From the NCBI RefSeq assembly GCF_000968175.1, contig NZ_FO704551.1, positions 2,790,001 to 2,854,000 of the forward strand: a DNA stretch of 64,000 nucleotides. Direction: 5' to 3'. Source of the DNA: Xenorhabdus poinarii G6 (GTDB lineage: Bacteria > Pseudomonadota > Gammaproteobacteria > Enterobacterales > Enterobacteriaceae). How positions within the stretch are numbered: the first letter of the stretch is position 1; the number at the start of each line of letters is the position of its first letter. Positions 18,127 to 27,585 of this stretch are shown here, one piece after another. The notes beneath the pieces were generated by a model. It saw nothing but the letters and a program-made list of their open reading frames with translations, made no database searches and was not told the DNA's origin. Made by a program: the position numbers and the translations under genes.

Positions 18127-18406
18127 TACGTAGTTACAGTTAAATACTGTATCGGTTGGGTTAAACGGGGTCAACTTTTTGTTTGATGATAAGTTGTGTT
18201 AAGGAAGGGAGTCATTATTTTCTGAATGAGAATAACAAATTCATCGCGATTCATCACATTAACAAGTTCAATCTCCTAAAATGTTCTGACTTATTTAACA
18301 ACAAATTTATCATAGATAATTTCCACCTTCCTACATCTCGTCTGTACACCTAATATGTTAACTCAGCAGCACCCATTTCATTTTCTAAAACATTTGAATC
18401 CCCTCC

Positions 18407-19414
18407 CTATGAACGAGTATCCACCGTTACCGTGGCAGATAATCCACTATCAATTTCTTCTGGCAGATCAAAGACTATCTTTACTGATACTCGTTGAACT
18501 ATCTTTGTAAAATTTCCAGTCGCATTATTTGGGGGAAGTAAGGCAAAAGTAGCTCCAGTCGCAGGTGAAATACTATCTACCTTTGCCGGAAAAATTTTAT
18601 CAGGATAAGCATCAATAGAAACTTTTACTGGTTGGCCTTTATGCATACGTGAAATTTGCGTTTCCTTAAAATTGGCTCGTATCCATGGTGTTTGATTAGA
18701 TACAATATTGGCAATGCTTTGTCCTGCTTGAATCATCCCACCAACTTGTATGCTACGGTTAGCGATCACTCCATCCCTTGGTGCAACTATCCGTGTATAG
18801 TTCAACATAAGTTCCGCTTGATTTAAAGAAACTACGGCCTGCCGTATAGTGGCTTTAGCTTGTTTAATTTTACTCTCTTGTACAACAAGTTTGCTAATTT
18901 GTGTTCTTAGCTTTGCTTGTGCTTCATGATACTTAGATGTAGCGATTTTATAATTCGAAATAGCATCATCTAAATCATTTTGAGAAACATAATGTCTTTT
19001 TTTTAAAATCCAAAAACGTTCAAGTTTTTGATACTCATATTTTAAACTCACTTTTGTCGAAATTAAACTATTACGATATTCTTCAACTACATTCTGTTGC
19101 ATTTTGTAGCTTGCCTGTGCATTAATTAATGTGCTTTCATTCTGTTCCAATTTTGCCATAGCTTTTTGTTTATTTAGCATAAATTCACTCTTATTTAACT
19201 GTACCAAAAAGTCACCTTTTTTCACTTTATGGTTATCCTGAATGTTAGATTCCATTACTATGGCACTTAAATGGGAATTAACATTTGTAATATCCGCTTG
19301 CACATAAGCATTATTTGTAGTTTGAAAAAAACGCCAATAAAAATACCAATAAAAATAAAAGACCACTAGAGACAAAACAAAAGCAATGATAATTATTCTA
19401 ATGCTTTTCATCAT
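18407..19414 (-). CDS. HlyD/EmrA-type membrane fusion protein
   Basis: 335 residues. A single N-terminal membrane segment (RIIIIAFVLSLVVFYFYWYF) is followed by a first lipoyl half (NNAYVQADITNVNSHLSAIV), a long coiled coil of about 110 residues, the second lipoyl half (IVAPRDGVIANRSIQVGG) and a beta-barrel. This is the EmrA/VceA pattern of periplasmic adaptors for MFS exporters. With the DHA2 transporter and a TolC-type channel it would form a tripartite exporter. It is the last gene of a three-gene AT-rich cluster. Confidence 0.85.
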   Translation of the reverse strand: MMKSIRIIIIAFVLSLVVFYFYWYFYWRFFQTTNNAYVQADITNVNSHLSAIVMESNIQDNHKVKKGDFLVQLNKSEFMLNKQKAMAKLEQNESTLINAQASYKMQQNVVEEYRNSLISTKVSLKYEYQKLERFWILKKRHYVSQNDLDDAISNYKIATSKYHEAQAKLRTQISKLVVQESKIKQAKATIRQAVVSLNQAELMLNYTRIVAPRDGVIANRSIQVGGMIQAGQSIANIVSNQTPWIRANFKETQISRMHKGQPVKVSIDAYPDKIFPAKVDSISPATGATFALLPPNNATGNFTKIVQRVSVKIVFDLPEEIDSGLSATVTVDTRS

Positions 19415-19553
19415 GCTATTTCCTATGATTTACTTTTAAAGTATCTATGGTTTATAAAAAACTCACACTTATAACAATTAAATATTACAAGCCAGAATAA
19501 AACATAGCTTAATAAAACAAAAACTTAATATATTATTTAATAACTTTCACTTA

Positions 19554-20183
19554 CTACTTACAGTGTTTATTATACGCATTAGATTTCCAACGATATTTTG
19601 CCCACCGAAAACTAAACAATATCATTAAAAATGTTAATGGCCAGCCACTAATAAAAATAATTATATCAATAGGTATATTGCTTTGACGAGAAAGAATATA
19701 GATCCCCATTGCTTTCAATGAAAAGACCAAAATCCAAGCTACTGTAACTTCATGCCAAACTCTGGTATACAACGCTGTACCATAAGCAGGAATGCTCTTC
19801 AATCTCGGCATAGCTTGCTCAGCTATTATCTGGATGATTGGCAATCTGATTAAGGAATAAAAACTAAATACCACTACTACAGTAAGAGCACCACTGACAG
19901 ATAAAAAAACATTTTCTTCACTAATGTTGAACAAAGTATACCCATGAAGGTAAAGATAGTGACTGCCCCCTGACACCACTATTAAAACAACAATGGATAA
20001 AGAGCCTCTCTGTCGGCTAACCAACTGTACTACACCAGAATAAAGGACAACTGTCAGCACAGCAATACCAACTCCCATTATCCAGAACATGATATTGTAA
20101 AGAACAATAGGAATAATAATGGTCATTACCCCATCACGTGATAATAAGTAATGCCAAATAGTCATTGGTTTTTGTTGATTCAT
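19554..20183 (-). CDS. VC0807-like integral membrane protein
   Basis: 209 residues with about six membrane segments and a basic C terminus. The layout (IVLYNIMFWIMGVGIAVLT, then RLPIIQIIAEQA, and LTFLMILFSFRWAKYRWK at the end) resembles the VC0807 family, whose function is unknown. Its start shares one base with the stop of the MFS gene (TAATG), so it is translated with the exporter. It could aid export or protect against the exported compound. Confidence 0.55.
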   Translation of the reverse strand: MNQQKPMTIWHYLLSRDGVMTIIIPIVLYNIMFWIMGVGIAVLTVVLYSGVVQLVSRQRGSLSIVVLIVVSGGSHYLYLHGYTLFNISEENVFLSVSGALTVVVVFSFYSLIRLPIIQIIAEQAMPRLKSIPAYGTALYTRVWHEVTVAWILVFSLKAMGIYILSRQSNIPIDIIIFISGWPLTFLMILFSFRWAKYRWKSNAYNKHCK

Positions 20184-21769
20184 TATGATTCCTTCTTAGC
20201 CAAATGCAAGTAAAAATCATAAGTAGAAAATAATACTAAAAAAACTGTAATCAGCATTATTCCTCCCATGATCAAAAACAAATCGTTGAAAGCCATAATT
20301 TCAGCTTGCTGCACTATATTCTTCTCCAATATAGCAATAGCTGTATGTTTCACATCCTGTGTATCAGATTCTAATCCATGATGAATCATCAGGTTTTTGA
20401 CACTGTTAAGATAATAAGTAAATACACCACTACTAGATATTAGAGATGTTTTAATATCATAAAAATGGGTATTGAAACGCGAAATAAAAAATGTGGTCAA
20501 CATAGCAATACCGCATGAACCACCCAAACTACGAAAAACATTTATTAAGACAGCAGAGGAAGTGCTATCTCTTTGCTGTATATGGCGAGTGGCTAATAAA
20601 GAAAGTGGAACCATAATAAACGGTTGTCCCAGTGCACGTATCAGCATTGACCAAATCATCTGTGATTCAGAAAAATCCCCATTCATACTACTATTCATAA
20701 AAGCACTAATTGCTAATCCAGAAAAGCCAATACAAATTAGATACTTTAGATTGAATCTTTTCACCAAAAAAGGAATAAATGGTAGAATAATTAATTGTGG
20801 AAATCCCATCCAAATCACCATACTACCAATTTGTGATGCATTATAATCATATACTCTAGTCAAGTAATAGGATACCAAAAATAATGTACCATAAATCGAT
20901 AACCCAAACATTGAAAAAATGAAAAGAGAAAATGAAAAATAAAAATCCCTAAACAATTTAATATTTATTAACGGATATTGATAAGTAAACTGATTATATA
21001 TAAACACAATTAAACCAATCGTAGATATAATAGTTAAAATGCAAATCATGTCAGATTCAAACCAATTTAGCATACTACCTTTTTCTAAAACAACTATCAA
21101 TGCCCCTAAACATAACATCATAGAAAAAACACCAACAAAATCACCTGTTCGAATAGCATTCCAATTAATTTTTTGATATTTTAGAGAATAACTAATTAAT
21201 ATATATGATAATAATGCAGGAATTGCGTTAATATAAAATATCGCGTGCCAAGACAATTTGTCGGTTAACCACCCTCCTAGTGCAGGCCCAACAGCAGGAG
21301 CAAATGTGCTGATAATACTAAACAATGACATACCTAATGGACGTTTTTCCTGTGGAAAAAATTCAATAATCAAACGAAATGAAATAGGAATCAGTGCACC
21401 ACCGCAAAATCCTTGTAATGTACGAAAAAGAATCATTGAATTGAGATTCCACGCAAAGGAACAAAGCAATGATGTACTTAAAAATCCGACAATGCACCAT
21501 AGGGCATAGCGTCCCGTTCCCAAAATCTGGCAAAGCCAGCCACATAGAGGAATAGCAATGATCTCTGATGTAAAATATGAAGTTATCAACCACGAACTTT
21601 CATCCAAACTAGCAGATAATGCCCCTTGAATCACTTTCATTGATGAATTGGTGATTTGAATATCCAAAATAGCCATGAAACCACCAATTAATCCACCACC
21701 AGCAACACACCATTGACGGCAAGTAAGTTGAGGCCGTTCTGATTCCACTGTTATTATGTTACCTCTCAT
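20183..21769 (-). CDS. DHA2-family MFS efflux transporter (EmrB/QacA type)
   Basis: 528 residues and 14 predicted membrane segments. Family motifs include LDIQITNSSMKVIQGALSAS in segment 1 (motif D1 of DHA2), LFRTLQGFCGGALIPISF, and the antiporter motif C-like GPALGGWLTDKLSW in segment 5. It is a proton-driven drug or metabolite exporter, partnered by the HlyD protein downstream. The cluster is much richer in AT than the ICE backbone and lies directly beside an IS1-family copy, so it is transferred cargo. The substrate cannot be told from sequence. Confidence 0.85.
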   Translation of the reverse strand: MRGNIITVESERPQLTCRQWCVAGGGLIGGFMAILDIQITNSSMKVIQGALSASLDESSWLITSYFTSEIIAIPLCGWLCQILGTGRYALWCIVGFLSTSLLCSFAWNLNSMILFRTLQGFCGGALIPISFRLIIEFFPQEKRPLGMSLFSIISTFAPAVGPALGGWLTDKLSWHAIFYINAIPALLSYILISYSLKYQKINWNAIRTGDFVGVFSMMLCLGALIVVLEKGSMLNWFESDMICILTIISTIGLIVFIYNQFTYQYPLINIKLFRDFYFSFSLFIFSMFGLSIYGTLFLVSYYLTRVYDYNASQIGSMVIWMGFPQLIILPFIPFLVKRFNLKYLICIGFSGLAISAFMNSSMNGDFSESQMIWSMLIRALGQPFIMVPLSLLATRHIQQRDSTSSAVLINVFRSLGGSCGIAMLTTFFISRFNTHFYDIKTSLISSSGVFTYYLNSVKNLMIHHGLESDTQDVKHTAIAILEKNIVQQAEIMAFNDLFLIMGGIMLITVFLVLFSTYDFYLHLAKKES

Positions 21770-21817
21770 AGAAGAACGTTCCGAAGCTGGTCGTGTATTA
21801 AATGGTTAGAAGGATCA

Positions 21818-22240
21818 CTAAATATAGTTTTCACGCTCAATGAAAGTGCCTATCACTTTATCGTGCATTTCTTCAGATTTGGAATAACCGATTGTTTTTC
21901 TATTCAGCCTTTTTATTCGGGTACGATGGGTAAGGTTGGTTCTCTCTATACGTTGGGTAAATATCTTTCCAGTAAGATGGACTTCTTCAGGAAGACAATC
22001 ATAAACGGCATAATCATCCGTACAGTAAAACCGGATATTAAAGGGTGACAAGAGTGCCAGTAGTTTTTCCCATGTTTTTCTGCTGCGATCCCCAAAAGTA
22101 TGTGCCACTATCCGTTTCATACGCGGCTCCCAGGCATACCAGAGCCAGCGCTGATTTTTCTTACTCCCCACAAACGACCACTGCTCATCCACTTCACAGA
22201 TAAGATGAATGTCATCCCCGTCAAGAGGAAGCGTCGTCAC
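21818..22240 (-). CDS. insB: IS1 InsB (transposase catalytic part)
   Basis: The reading frame holds the DDE nuclease region of IS1-type transposases: CEVDEQWSFVGSKKNQRWLWYAW, YCTDDYAVYDCLP, QRIERTNLTHRTRIKRLNRKT and the C-terminal MHDKVIGTFIE. In IS1 it is expressed as an InsAB' fusion by -1 frameshifting in the overlap with insA, here at 22237-22240. All catalytic acidic blocks are visible. It could still be active. Confidence 0.85.
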   Translation of the reverse strand: MTTLPLDGDDIHLICEVDEQWSFVGSKKNQRWLWYAWEPRMKRIVAHTFGDRSRKTWEKLLALLSPFNIRFYCTDDYAVYDCLPEEVHLTGKIFTQRIERTNLTHRTRIKRLNRKTIGYSKSEEMHDKVIGTFIERENYI

Positions 22241-22512
22241 GTTCCGGGGGTTGAGTTTTTAAGCGTTTTCATCACAGTAGCTGTTGCCACCTTCAATACG
22301 CGGGCCGTGTCACGGATGCCGCTGTTATTCATCGCCATATCAATAATCTGCTCTTTGACTCCCGGTTTGCAAGCTTGATAGGTGTATGCCAACTGAAAGA
22401 CTTTACTGCAGGCATAGCAGCGGTAGCGGGGATAACCTCTATGACCTTTTCCATGTCCTTTAACATCTTCTGATTTGTGACAATAACGACAATCAACTTC
22501 TACTTTAGCCAT
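22237..22512 (-). CDS. insA: IS1 InsA (regulatory/DNA-binding part)
   Basis: 91 residues with an N-terminal zinc finger (CRYCHKSEDVKGHGKGHRGYPRYRCYAC) and a helix-turn-helix (IIDMAMNNSGIRDTARVLKV). InsA alone represses and binds the inverted repeats; fused to InsB it is the transposase. Confidence 0.85.
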   Translation of the reverse strand: MAKVEVDCRYCHKSEDVKGHGKGHRGYPRYRCYACSKVFQLAYTYQACKPGVKEQIIDMAMNNSGIRDTARVLKVATATVMKTLKNSTPGT

Positions 22513-22647
22513 GTTCCACCACGAAATACCGGAAGATTATCATAACAACTAACTATTTAATACATGACCATCATTTTTTGGCTATAATAAATGGCATATC
22601 CCATACACCACTTAATATCCTGATAAATAATAAAAAATAGAGTTACT

Positions 22648-25410
22648 TTATCTCCCTGTATCAACCTTTAACCACCGCGCCACATCCATTTTTCTGGCCA
22701 CCAATACCGCCGCCGCCAGTTCACTGCACTGATGTTCCCGCATCAATGCCCGCCGTTCGGCTTTTTCTTCTTTTTCTGTCATGCCCAGCGCCAGATATAG
22801 GCTTGGCGGAACAACCCGGAACAAGGCTTCGATTTTCTTTGCCAGCACCACGCCTTCGGTATAACAACGGGGTAATTTACTGGCAGAGAGCAGCACCGCT
22901 TTCTGCTCTTCAGTCAGCTTTTTAAACCGGGCGATTTGCTCCACTTCATCCGGCGGCATGGTCAGGCACAGCCACCATTCCGCCATATTCAGCATCTTTT
23001 CAGCGGTATCGGGGTAGTCCGCCAGGTTTTGGGTGGCGAGCCATAGCCAGGCACCGAGTTTACGCCACATCTTGACCACTTTAGTCATATAGGGTGATAA
23101 CAGCGGGTTAGTGGTGGTGATATGTCCTTCATCAATCACCAGTTGCAGTTCGCGATCCTGATATTGATCCCGTTCAGCCAGGTTATTGACTTTGTTAATC
23201 AGCGAGACCATCGCCAGTGCCATCTGCGCCGAGTAGTTCTCCCGCGCCAGTGTCCCCAAATCAATCAAGGTGACATCCACTTCCGGCCACGGCGTACCGG
23301 GACGGTTAAATAATTCTCCCTCAAACCCCTGTGTAAACATCGACATGGCGCTGGCCATTTCATCCGCCCGTGCCCGCCGGTGTGTAGTAATTAAAGGCTG
23401 ACCGTGTTCATCCTGCTGGTGATTACGGGCGATGGCATAAAGGGCATTCTGTAAATCCGAGGCCACCATCTGGCGTGATTCGTCAAAACTGGTCTGAGCT
23501 GCCTGCATAATGGCTTCACGGATCAAACCACGGTCTGAACGGGTCAGACGCTCTTCTTCTCTTTTTTCACCACCGGTGATCATCAGCCGGGCGGCAATTT
23601 CCATTTCGCCTAGGATATCGCGCTGTTCATCCCCCTCCTCTTCCGGCTGTTCATCGGTATAGGGAATATCGGCTTCGTTAATCCGCAATTGCTCAGGACT
23701 GAATTGCAGCAGTTGATGGGCATCGGCAAACAGTGCCAGACTCACCCCACAGCCCGGTCTGATACCGATTTTATTGACCGTCAGCCCCAGACTTTCATAG
23801 TAATCGGCCAGTAAACCAAAACTGTTGCCGGCTTCAACAATAAACAGACGTGGACGGTGGATGGCCATCAGCTGGATAAGCGAAGCACACAGGGTGGCGG
23901 ATTTTCCCGCCCCGGTCGGACCAAACAGCAATAAATGGGCATTCTGAGTACGATCCTGTTTGTTCATCGGATCAAAGGTCAGTGGGGAGCCGCCCCGGTT
24001 AAAGAAACTGAACCCCGGATGCCCGGTGCCGGTCGAACGGCCTGTCACCGGCAATAACCCGGCCAGATGCTGTACCCAGGTCAGGCGGCTGTACCCATGT
24101 TTTTTGTCTTTCTGCGGGTTAAAGCACATCGGCAGTGCCCGTAAGTAGGCATTCAGCGGTAACACACTGAATTCCGGCCGGACGGGCTGTAATCCGGCTG
24201 TCAGCAGGGTGGAGGATAACTGATGCACCCGGTGGTTGATATCATCCAGATCCTTGCCCCGCACCAGAAAAGTCAGCGCACTGCGGTACAGTTTATGCCG
24301 TCGCCCCAGCAACTCTTTGACTTCCTGCACATCCTGCCGGACGCGCAGCGATTCGGTATTTTCTCCCACCGCATTTTTTGAAAGCTGGGTAAAGTCCTCT
24401 TCCAGCCTGTCCTGTGCCTGTGCCACAATGGTCAGGGAAACTACCGTCCCTGCCGGCATCATATCCATCAGGGCATTGATATTGTCGCCCCGTTTCACTT
24501 CGCCTGTCAGTGTTCCCGGTTCTGGTGGACGGCGCAGGCGCTCAACCGGCACCGCTTTATGGGGCAGTCCGTCAAACCACCAGACACCGGTCTCAGGATC
24601 AGACACCGGCGGGTTAAACCATAAACTTTCGGCGAAATCATTATTAACCGGGAGATCAGGCGGCCTGGGAGGTTCGTAACCCACAGTACGGTAAAAATCG
24701 GCTTTTGCCATCCCCCAGTCCGGCGCCGGATTAAAATGACGCAACAGCCAGTTATGGATCTGCTCCCCGTTTTGCCTATGGGCCACGACACCGGCCGCTG
24801 CCAGTGATGAGACCAGCCGTTCGCAGACCTGATTGAGGGCGGCAACAGCCGGTAAGGTTTGGTTGTCATGGCGGGATTTTCGCGTGACCGGAAGCCATCG
24901 GTAAACCACCATACGGGTCTGGCGCTGCTGGCCCCGCCACGGCTGCCCGGTGATTAAGCTGTCCTGAAATATCCCGTCAGGCCGGGCAATGCTGGTCAGG
25001 TGGTGTTCCGATTCAGACAAAAAGGCGTCAGTAAAGGCTGTGCCCTGTGCCCAGGGTTTCACATAGCCCCGCAAGGTGTTGAGATAGTCAGCAGGATCAT
25101 CTTCATCCTGACAAAAAAACTGCACCACCCACGGCGAAATATCGTCTTCTTCCAGACTGTCCTGGATCGCATCTTCCAGCTGATCCCGGATTTCAAGCAA
25201 CCGCGCAACCGGGCGCCCTTCCGTGGCGATGGGGTCAATCCGGTAGACCGCCCCGACGGAAATCCCGTCATCCAGCAGCAGGCATTGTTCTTTTTCCAGA
25301 TATTCCACCCAGGGCAGGTAATCGATGATGGAAGGGTTTGCATGGTAAATAGTAGTTTCATCCGCCTCACGCAATTTACCGGGACGGTTCAGTGCCTTGG
25401 GTTTTTCCAT
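22648..25410 (-). CDS. Conjugative transfer ATPase, TraC/VirB4 type (PFL_4706 family)
   Basis: 920 residues, the full length for this family. Walker A is FGPTGAGKS at about residues 495-503 and Walker B is LVIDEGH near 765; the C-terminal part holds the RecA-like motor of VirB4 proteins. It powers assembly of the conjugative pilus and secretion channel at the inner membrane. It overlaps the upstream lipoprotein gene by one base (TAATG). It is the last backbone transfer gene before the IS1 copy; the genes that normally follow (TraG-, TraU- and TraN-like) are missing. Confidence 0.85.
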   Translation of the reverse strand: MEKPKALNRPGKLREADETTIYHANPSIIDYLPWVEYLEKEQCLLLDDGISVGAVYRIDPIATEGRPVARLLEIRDQLEDAIQDSLEEDDISPWVVQFFCQDEDDPADYLNTLRGYVKPWAQGTAFTDAFLSESEHHLTSIARPDGIFQDSLITGQPWRGQQRQTRMVVYRWLPVTRKSRHDNQTLPAVAALNQVCERLVSSLAAAGVVAHRQNGEQIHNWLLRHFNPAPDWGMAKADFYRTVGYEPPRPPDLPVNNDFAESLWFNPPVSDPETGVWWFDGLPHKAVPVERLRRPPEPGTLTGEVKRGDNINALMDMMPAGTVVSLTIVAQAQDRLEEDFTQLSKNAVGENTESLRVRQDVQEVKELLGRRHKLYRSALTFLVRGKDLDDINHRVHQLSSTLLTAGLQPVRPEFSVLPLNAYLRALPMCFNPQKDKKHGYSRLTWVQHLAGLLPVTGRSTGTGHPGFSFFNRGGSPLTFDPMNKQDRTQNAHLLLFGPTGAGKSATLCASLIQLMAIHRPRLFIVEAGNSFGLLADYYESLGLTVNKIGIRPGCGVSLALFADAHQLLQFSPEQLRINEADIPYTDEQPEEEGDEQRDILGEMEIAARLMITGGEKREEERLTRSDRGLIREAIMQAAQTSFDESRQMVASDLQNALYAIARNHQQDEHGQPLITTHRRARADEMASAMSMFTQGFEGELFNRPGTPWPEVDVTLIDLGTLARENYSAQMALAMVSLINKVNNLAERDQYQDRELQLVIDEGHITTTNPLLSPYMTKVVKMWRKLGAWLWLATQNLADYPDTAEKMLNMAEWWLCLTMPPDEVEQIARFKKLTEEQKAVLLSASKLPRCYTEGVVLAKKIEALFRVVPPSLYLALGMTEKEEKAERRALMREHQCSELAAAVLVARKMDVARWLKVDTGR

Positions 25411-25811
25411 TACAGTGCCTCCGTGCGTTCACCCGGCAGGGCATATTGTACTTGGCTGTAAAACGGGAACACCGTGCTGTAGCCCGGTATCGGCGTATTG
25501 CCGGCGACCAGATGCGGAAAAACATACATCACCATATCGGGGTTGGGTAAGCGGGGAAATTGCTGGCTGATTTCCTGTGCCGCTGAACGGCTGTAATGAT
25601 AAGGTGCTTCCAGTGCCCTGCGCCGTTCGGCGGGGGTTAACGTCCGGCGCAATGTTTCCCTTGCCGATACAGTAGCATGACCGACCTTGTTCCCCTGCCA
25701 CATCGCCAGCACCGTCTGCTCCCCGGCAGGGAGTAAGGTCTCTTTCGAGGTCGCACAGCCGGCCAGCAGTCCGATTAAGCTTAACACTAAACAGGGGCTT
25801 AGTTTCCGCAT
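25410..25811 (-). CDS. ICE lipoprotein, TIGR03751 family
   Basis: 133 residues with a lipoprotein signal peptide ending in the lipobox LLAGC (Cys at about 19). The body (LTPAERRRALEAPYHYSR, then FPRLPNPDMVMYVFPHLV) matches the small conserved lipoprotein of the PFGI-1 transfer operon. It is probably the TraV/VirB7-like part of the outer-membrane core. It overlaps its neighbours on both sides. Confidence 0.78.
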   Translation of the reverse strand: MRKLSPCLVLSLIGLLAGCATSKETLLPAGEQTVLAMWQGNKVGHATVSARETLRRTLTPAERRRALEAPYHYSRSAAQEISQQFPRLPNPDMVMYVFPHLVAGNTPIPGYSTVFPFYSQVQYALPGERTEAL

Positions 25812-26155
25812 GGTTCGGTCTCCGTCGTGCCGATGGCGGTAAAGGTGGCAAATTCAGGGTGTACCGCCAGTTCCGATAAAGTAAAGGGCAGCCGTTCCCA
25901 CTGTTCAGGCTCTGCGCTTTCTTTGTTTTCAACCACGGCCTGCCACTGCGTCTGCGTCAGGCGAAAGACGGTAAAATCACCGTCACACAATGGCTGACAT
26001 TCTCTGCCGGCTGAAAGATACAACCGGCACGCTTTTTTGCGCACTGTACGCCAGTAAAGCTGTACCTGTGCGGGTTCAGCCCGTGACGTCACCGACACTT
26101 GCAGGCAATACGGGGAACCCGCACTGAATATCCACTGAGAAGAGGTATTTTCCAT
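25799..26155 (-). CDS. Hypothetical protein of the transfer operon
   Basis: 118 residues, no signal peptide and no recognised domain. Several Trp and Cys residues are spread through it. It starts in the stop codon of the TIGR03752 gene (TAATG) and runs into the lipoprotein gene, so it is a genuine member of the operon. I cannot assign a role. Confidence 0.55.
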   Translation of the reverse strand: MENTSSQWIFSAGSPYCLQVSVTSRAEPAQVQLYWRTVRKKACRLYLSAGRECQPLCDGDFTVFRLTQTQWQAVVENKESAEPEQWERLPFTLSELAVHPEFATFTAIGTTETEPCGN

Positions 26156-27585
26156 TAATCTAATGCTTCCTGATTGTCACGTTGGGTGGTCTCACGCACG
26201 CCGTAGCGCACCTTACGTCCTTTCGTTTCATAATCAATCGCCAGGCGTTGTGTGATATGCACCACAACACGGGCACCGGGCGGGACGTAAACCGCATCAA
26301 ACGTCTGGCTGTAGCGCTGTCTGAGCCATTCACTCAGGTCATTCATGCCGCCGGCCATCGCTTTGCCTAATGCCGCCTGTCCGGCATTGCCCGTTAGCGC
26401 GGTGGTGATACCGCCGGTGCCACTGGTCTGGGCGGTACGCTGACTTTCACTCAGGGCATCGCCGGCCGAATGCATGGCCGAGAGCGCAAACAGGGTCGGC
26501 AGATAGGTGGCGGCGTTGGATTTGCGCTCACCGCTGATACAGGGAATGCCGTTTTCATCGGACAGCCAGCCGATGCCGTTCGCGCTGGTATTGTTGTTTT
26601 GCCCGCTGCCCGGCAGGGTACGCACCGTGCCATCCTGAAAAACAAAGGTAATGGAATTAACCTGACCGCGCACGCAGGAAAGCGTCCAGTCGCCGCTGGC
26701 CGAACCGGATACCACCGCCCCTTCCACCGCCGGCAGTTCAATACCATTGGCGGTCAGGTTGTCTTTGCCGATAAGGATTTTGAACGGATAGGGGTCAGTC
26801 ACCGTGCCATTCACGGGAACCCGGCCTAATAACGCGGTCATCGCCTGACTGCCCACTAACGTGGCATTTTCAGGCAGGGTATAGACCGGCTGTTCATTTT
26901 CTTCCTTTGACGGGTTTTGAAGCGAAGGGCTTTGGGGCTTACTTTGCCCGGCGGCGAGCTGTTCACTTAAAAATGAGGTCGGGAACTGCGCCGTGGCTTT
27001 TCCACTGCCGGGGGTTTGTATGTCTGCGGGCTTTTCATCGGCGGGTGTTATCCAGATAAGTTCATTCTGCCCTGAGCCTGAATTGGCAGAATACGGAATA
27101 CTTCCCGACCCAAGTGGTATCGGACTGTCCGGCGCAGACAAAGGCGCTGAATTTAAGCGTTCCGTCAGTAAATCAATCTGTGCAAGCAATCCCTGCTGTT
27201 CATCCTGTAATTCACGCCGGCGCTGTTCATCGTCCTGCCGGATAGCTGCCACCGCCGCGTCTATCTGACCGGCGACATCCTGACGCTGATGCTTTAACTG
27301 GTCATTTTCTTTCAGGATATCGGCATTCTGCTGACCTAAACGCTTTTGCTCTGCCCGCACGTTATTGAGCGTTCCCACCAGCGTTCGCAGGGTATCTTCC
27401 GGCGTATCGCCACCGACACCCAGCGCCTGTAACTCCTCCGGTGACAATGTGGCCAGGACATTGTTGGGTGGCGTATCGGGCGCGGTAGTGTCGGTTGAAC
27501 TGCAACTTTTCATCCCGATAAACCCGCCGAGAACCAACACCGCCGGCACCAGCATTTTCACCAGACTGTTGGATTTAACCTGCAT
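26155..27585 (-). CDS. ICE protein TIGR03752 (TraB/VirB10-like)
   Basis: 476 residues. One N-terminal membrane anchor (MLVPAVLVLGGFIGMKSC) is followed by a coiled coil (about 75-145), a Ser/Pro/Gln-rich linker and a C-terminal beta-rich domain with IPCISGERKSNAATYLP and PPGARVVVHITQRLAIDYE. This is the PFL_4705 family, thought to span the periplasm as the VirB10-like scaffold of the type IV secretion core. It overlaps TIGR03749 by 11 bases. Confidence 0.82.
   Translation of the reverse strand: MQVKSNSLVKMLVPAVLVLGGFIGMKSCSSTDTTAPDTPPNNVLATLSPEELQALGVGGDTPEDTLRTLVGTLNNVRAEQKRLGQQNADILKENDQLKHQRQDVAGQIDAAVAAIRQDDEQRRRELQDEQQGLLAQIDLLTERLNSAPLSAPDSPIPLGSGSIPYSANSGSGQNELIWITPADEKPADIQTPGSGKATAQFPTSFLSEQLAAGQSKPQSPSLQNPSKEENEQPVYTLPENATLVGSQAMTALLGRVPVNGTVTDPYPFKILIGKDNLTANGIELPAVEGAVVSGSASGDWTLSCVRGQVNSITFVFQDGTVRTLPGSGQNNNTSANGIGWLSDENGIPCISGERKSNAATYLPTLFALSAMHSAGDALSESQRTAQTSGTGGITTALTGNAGQAALGKAMAGGMNDLSEWLRQRYSQTFDAVYVPPGARVVVHITQRLAIDYETKGRKVRYGVRETTQRDNQEALD

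Larger units (their letters stand above)
21789..22569 (-). mobile_element. IS1-family insertion sequence, apparently complete
   Basis: About 781 bp with terminal inverted repeats starting GGTC (21788-21809 against 22549-22570, 20 of 22 positions match). It contains insA and insB in the usual overlapping arrangement. No direct target duplication is visible at the flanks, which suggests the flanks were rearranged after insertion. Confidence 0.8.

Noticed and set aside
24236..24679. Plus-strand frame of 147 residues within the TraC-type ATPase gene
   Set aside because: It is an antisense shadow with a skewed Ser/Arg composition; the minus-strand gene is certain.
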